Assembly: GCF_026210795.1 (NCBI RefSeq) | Contig: NC_089435.1 | Coordinates: 496,001-560,000 of the forward strand | From: Rhizophagus irregularis | Lineage: Eukaryota > Glomeromycota > Glomeromycetes > Glomerales > Glomeraceae | Reading direction: 5' to 3' | DNA length: 64,000 nucleotides | Shown here: positions 60,696 to 64,000 of the stretch, piece by piece | Layout: each line of letters starts with the position of its first letter | How positions within the stretch are numbered: the first letter of the stretch is position 1 | The notes under the pieces: model-generated | The model's database searches: none | What the model was told of the DNA's origin: nothing | The model's input: the letters and a program-made list of their open reading frames with translations, nothing else | Translations under genes and position numbers: made by a program

Positions 60696-60950
60696 TGTCA
60701 TACTTTATCATATTGTTTCTGATATATTACAAAAATTTATATAAAATAAATAATGAATTGGAAGAAAAAAGATTTGCAAATTTGTTTATAAACAGAATAA
60801 TTCTACTACATATCACAGAATTAATACTTATAAATTCTAATTTTTTTTTATAAAAAAGGTACGTCAAAAATTAATTTTTTTTTCTGATAAAATTTTATAA
60901 ATATATTATTTTATTAGTACGCAAAAAAATTCAAAAAAGTGTTTATCTAT
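60696..60950. other. Junction between the two duplication units
   Basis: About 255 bp of AT-rich sequence with no counterpart recognised in the units. No gene. Confidence 0.5.
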
Positions 60951-61177
60951 TATAAAAGTTTAAAATAGCTAATTTTTATGGTATTACATATTATGATATT
61001 ACGTGATTTGTTATATAGATCATAATTTAGCTTATAAAAAAGAAATTGTTTAATTTTATTAAATCATATATAACTCATAAATAAAGTGAATTATTCAAAT
61101 TACAAACTAAGAAACTTGCAAATATTGCTACTCTAAACCTTAGTGTTTAAATAATTCTAAATAACTAATAATAAAAT

Positions 61178-63368
61178 TTAATTTAAAAGATAATTAAGAT
61201 CCATCTTACCTAAAAATTGGTTATTATAAGTTAATATTAATAATAGTACGCAAGAAGATATTCTAAAAATATACTTACAGTCAGAAACTTTTAATTCAGC
61301 CTGTTCTTCTGGATGAAAATTGGGATTACTTATATCATCATCATCTAATTTTAAGATTAAAATAAAATTGTAAGTATCCTATTTTATTACACGTATAATT
61401 CTTAAATAATTTTATAATAACGAAATAAAATTTCTTAGATCTAGAAATAATTACCTTTATCACTATTATCAAACTTTATTTTCTTAGGGTTAATAGTTAA
61501 ATCATCTTGTCCTTCTACTTTTAAGTAATAGAAAATTAATTATTTTACTTATTGCTGATAAATAATTCATAAAATGACTCATTACCATTAATGTAACTTC
61601 TTTTAATAGATTCGTCTTTTACTTCTTAAAAAATAAATAAAATATTAAATTATTTCAATTAAGAAATTTCAAAATTTTGTATTAATTATTACCTGTAATC
61701 ATGCCATCTTGTAAATCAAAGTCAAATTGTATACTATGATAAGCTATAAAAACAAACGTTATAAATACTAGTATACTTTTCCATATATAATTTGTTTTGA
61801 CAAATATTGATGATTACCTTCTTGTTCTTCTATTAAATAAAAATATAGATGTCCAGTTATTATGATGTTAACTAATCTTGATAAATAAATTTTTTTTACC
61901 TTTTGTTGCATTTCTTGGTTCAGGCAAATCTTTAAAATAATAAACTCTGCTACTAGAATTTCTAAAAAAGGAGTTAATAGAGTTAGTAGAACTAATGCTA
62001 AAATTTGTATTTAATTGAAAGTTATCTATGCTTGTAATGTTATTTGTCTGTTGTTCTTCACTTTCATTGATGAGATATGATCTATATAAAGAACTTGTTT
62101 CATCATAAAGAGTATAGATATCAGGTCTTTTTGTTGGATCAGCATCCCAACATTGTTCCATTAGTTCTTTATATTTTAAAGGAGTTCCCGGTATTATTCT
62201 TGGTCTCATTCCATTTATTATTTTTAGTGCAAGATCATAATTATGTTTATAAACAAATGGTGGTTGTCCGGATGAGATTTCCCACATAAGCATGCCAATA
62301 CTATATACGTCAGACGCAAAAGAATATTTCATTTTTACAATAACTTCGGGAGCTATATAAGGAAGATTTCCATATATACTATTTAATGGTTTATCAGCTG
62401 GTCCACAAAATCCAAGATCACTTATATAAGTATCTCCATTATATAATATGTTTCCAGAATGCAAATCTCTGTGAATTGCATTTTCTTTATGAATTCTAGA
62501 CACACCATACACTATATCATCAATAATTTGAATTCTTCTTTTCCATGTAAGTTTATTATGATTTTGATGTAAATATCCTCTTAAATTATTATCCAATTCA
62601 AACATTACAAGCATATAATTCCCATCTGATGGATCTTTTGTTATACCATAGCATTTAACAATTTGACCATATTTGTTACTTATAGATAAATGAGATTTAC
62701 CCTATAAAAAATAATGGATATTATTATATAGTAATTATTTTAATCACTTTTTCAAATAATTTTAAATTACATACCTCTTCAAACCAACTTTTATTAGCAC
62801 TTTCAACATTTTCTAACTTTTTGAGTACTACATTATGTCCTCCATATCTTTTTAATTGTTTTTCTTTTGAATCCCATTCTTCATAAAATCCATCAATCCA
62901 ATATGCTTCATAAATTTCAGAACATCCACCTTTAGTTAAATATTCAATATTTTGTAATTTATCATATGGGATCCATTCTACTATACTATCTGGTTGAAGT
63001 GTTTCCATTTGACATTGTTGTATTAAATTATCAATATCATTATTTCCAGATGTCCAGTTTGAAAATTTTGATTTTAAATAATTTCGAACACAATGTTCAC
63101 AGTATAATGTAGCTAAACATTCATCATGACAATTTTCACAAATTCTTTTTATTCCTTCATTTTCAAGAATTTTATAATAGTCAAAATCTTTATTTAATAA
63201 TTTTACTGCTGCATATGATTTTTCATCTTTTGTAAGAGATTTGTCAGCAAGAATAGTTTGTTGCATAAATTCAAATTGTTTGTCTATGGTATCTTGAGTA
63301 TTAAAATCTGTTAATGCAAATGCTCTATTAATTGCATCAAAAACTATGTCTTCTCGAATAGAAGTCAT
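61178..63368 (-). CDS. TKL-type protein kinase, copy B, eight exons, about 552 aa
   Basis: Exons (minus): 63368-62775, 62701-61900, 61829-61818, 61743-61693, 61624-61586, 61517-61455, 61344-61279, 61209-61178. Same architecture as copy A: double CxxC (CENCHDECLATLYCEHC), glycine loop, VVLKKL, HRDLHSGNILY, YISDLGF and intact NLPYIAPEV, then the cassette-like tail. The seventh exon is 9 nt longer than in copy A (DDDDISNPNFHP). No stop or frameshift was seen, so it is probably functional. N-terminal differences from copy A cluster near DAINRAFALTDF versus AACHRAYALTDY. Splice sites are inferred by eye, supported by conservation among three paralogues. Confidence 0.89.
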
Positions 63369-63646
63369 AATGTGAGATAAACATAAATTTTTTTTTTTAT
63401 TAAAAATGAAATTTATGGATTAACAAATTCCGGAGCGAGTTTCACAAAATTTCGTAAACAAAGCAAATATTAATTAGACGAGTTAATTGTCACGCTCATG
63501 CATAATATAAATAAATATTGTGCGGTACAGGTGATAAACAGAGTGATGATTAATGTGGTGAACTTGCAGTTTCTGCAGGTGCTGCAGGTGCATAAATCAA
63601 AAACGTCAAATAAAGAATGGTCAATCACGCTATTGAAATGTTGAAT

Positions 63647-63661
63647 CACGTGAGTCACGTG
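63647..63661. promoter_or_regulatory. Paired CACGTG motifs upstream of kinase copy B
   Basis: CACGTG at 63647-63652 and 63656-63661, the same spacing as at 60352-60366. Confidence 0.4.
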
Positions 63662-64000
63662 AACCGAAGAAATGACGAAACAAATTGTAAAAGTTGTAAA
63701 AGGAAAAGATTACGTAATTTGAAAATTTACACACAAAATTTGTACGTTTATTATCGCAGAATATAAGTGAACAAATTAGTGTGAATTTCTGTTATAACTT
63801 GATTTTTATCAAATAAATCGTCTAAAGTTGATTTTTAGACAAATTACAGTTTAGTAAAGTAGTTGGTGCTTCAAATCAAGCGATTATAACATTAGAATTA
63901 ATGCAAAAAACAATCACCTGTTGACTAATAAGAAACCATGGCTTAAAGTTAAACAAGTCGCATGCGTGTCCTACTACATCATAACCCTATACAACATCGT

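Larger units (their letters stand above)
57662..64000. repeat. Tandem segmental duplication, units of about 3.3 kb
   Basis: 57662-60695 and 60951-64000 align end to end (TATAAAAGTTTAAAATAGC at the left, ACTACATCATAAC...ATCGT at the right) with small indels. Each unit holds one complete minus-strand kinase gene plus its 5' and 3' flanks. The second unit may continue past the window. Introns and flanks are conserved as well as exons, so the duplication is recent. Confidence 0.92.

Noticed and set aside
62077-62289. 70-codon plus frame
   Set aside because: Antisense to the kinase exon of copy B.

Overview
The window looks like nuclear DNA of an arbuscular mycorrhizal fungus (Glomeromycotina, most like Rhizophagus). 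It is very AT-rich, and its genes have short GT-AG introns and TTA/TAA-rich ends. Its families are those greatly expanded in that group: Sel1-repeat proteins, TKL-type kinases with a double-CxxC N-terminus, BTB/TLDc proteins, SPRY relics and P450s. This identification rests on family recognition, not on a database search.

Layout. (1) 1-4067, minus: a Sel1-repeat/kinase gene with 30 repeats of 36 residues. It is broken by two identical in-frame TAA codons, and its second kinase exon runs off the left edge. (2) 4185-8121: a giant foldback transposon, almost wholly palindromic, with an 8-bp target duplication and a nested TA-duplicating MITE. (3) 9.2-10.4 kb: a second MITE against a decayed SPRY pseudogene. 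(4) 10.4-20.6 kb: gene-poor, with a minisatellite, a small foldback and weak ORFs. (5) 20685-22971, plus: an intact nine-exon kinase gene. (6) 27515-29243, plus: a BTB-BACK-TLDc gene with an unusual C-terminal membrane segment. (7) 31.7-35.1 kb: a kinase pseudogene, a G-quadruplex-prone low-complexity block and a gag-like relic.

(8) 35.9-52.6 kb is the most structured part. A nine-exon gene (called X here; a possible PD-(D/E)XK nuclease-like protein) and a cytochrome P450 form a convergent pair that occurs three times. Copy 1 keeps X intact and has lost almost all of its P450. Copy 2 is inverted; it keeps the P450 intact, while its X is split by about 4 kb containing a decayed DDE-type transposase and a telomere-like patch. 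Copy 3 retains only remnants of both genes.

(9) 57.7-64.0 kb: a recent 3.3-kb tandem duplication carrying two intact minus-strand kinase genes. These are paralogous to the one at 20.7 kb and share its tail of short phase-1 exons.

The kinase genes encode a zinc-binding-like double CxxC followed by a complete kinase domain, then a C-terminal tail made of cassette-like exons whose lengths are multiples of three. Evolution here is dominated by duplication, foldback elements and pseudogenisation. I saw no rRNA, no convincing tRNA and no CRISPR array.
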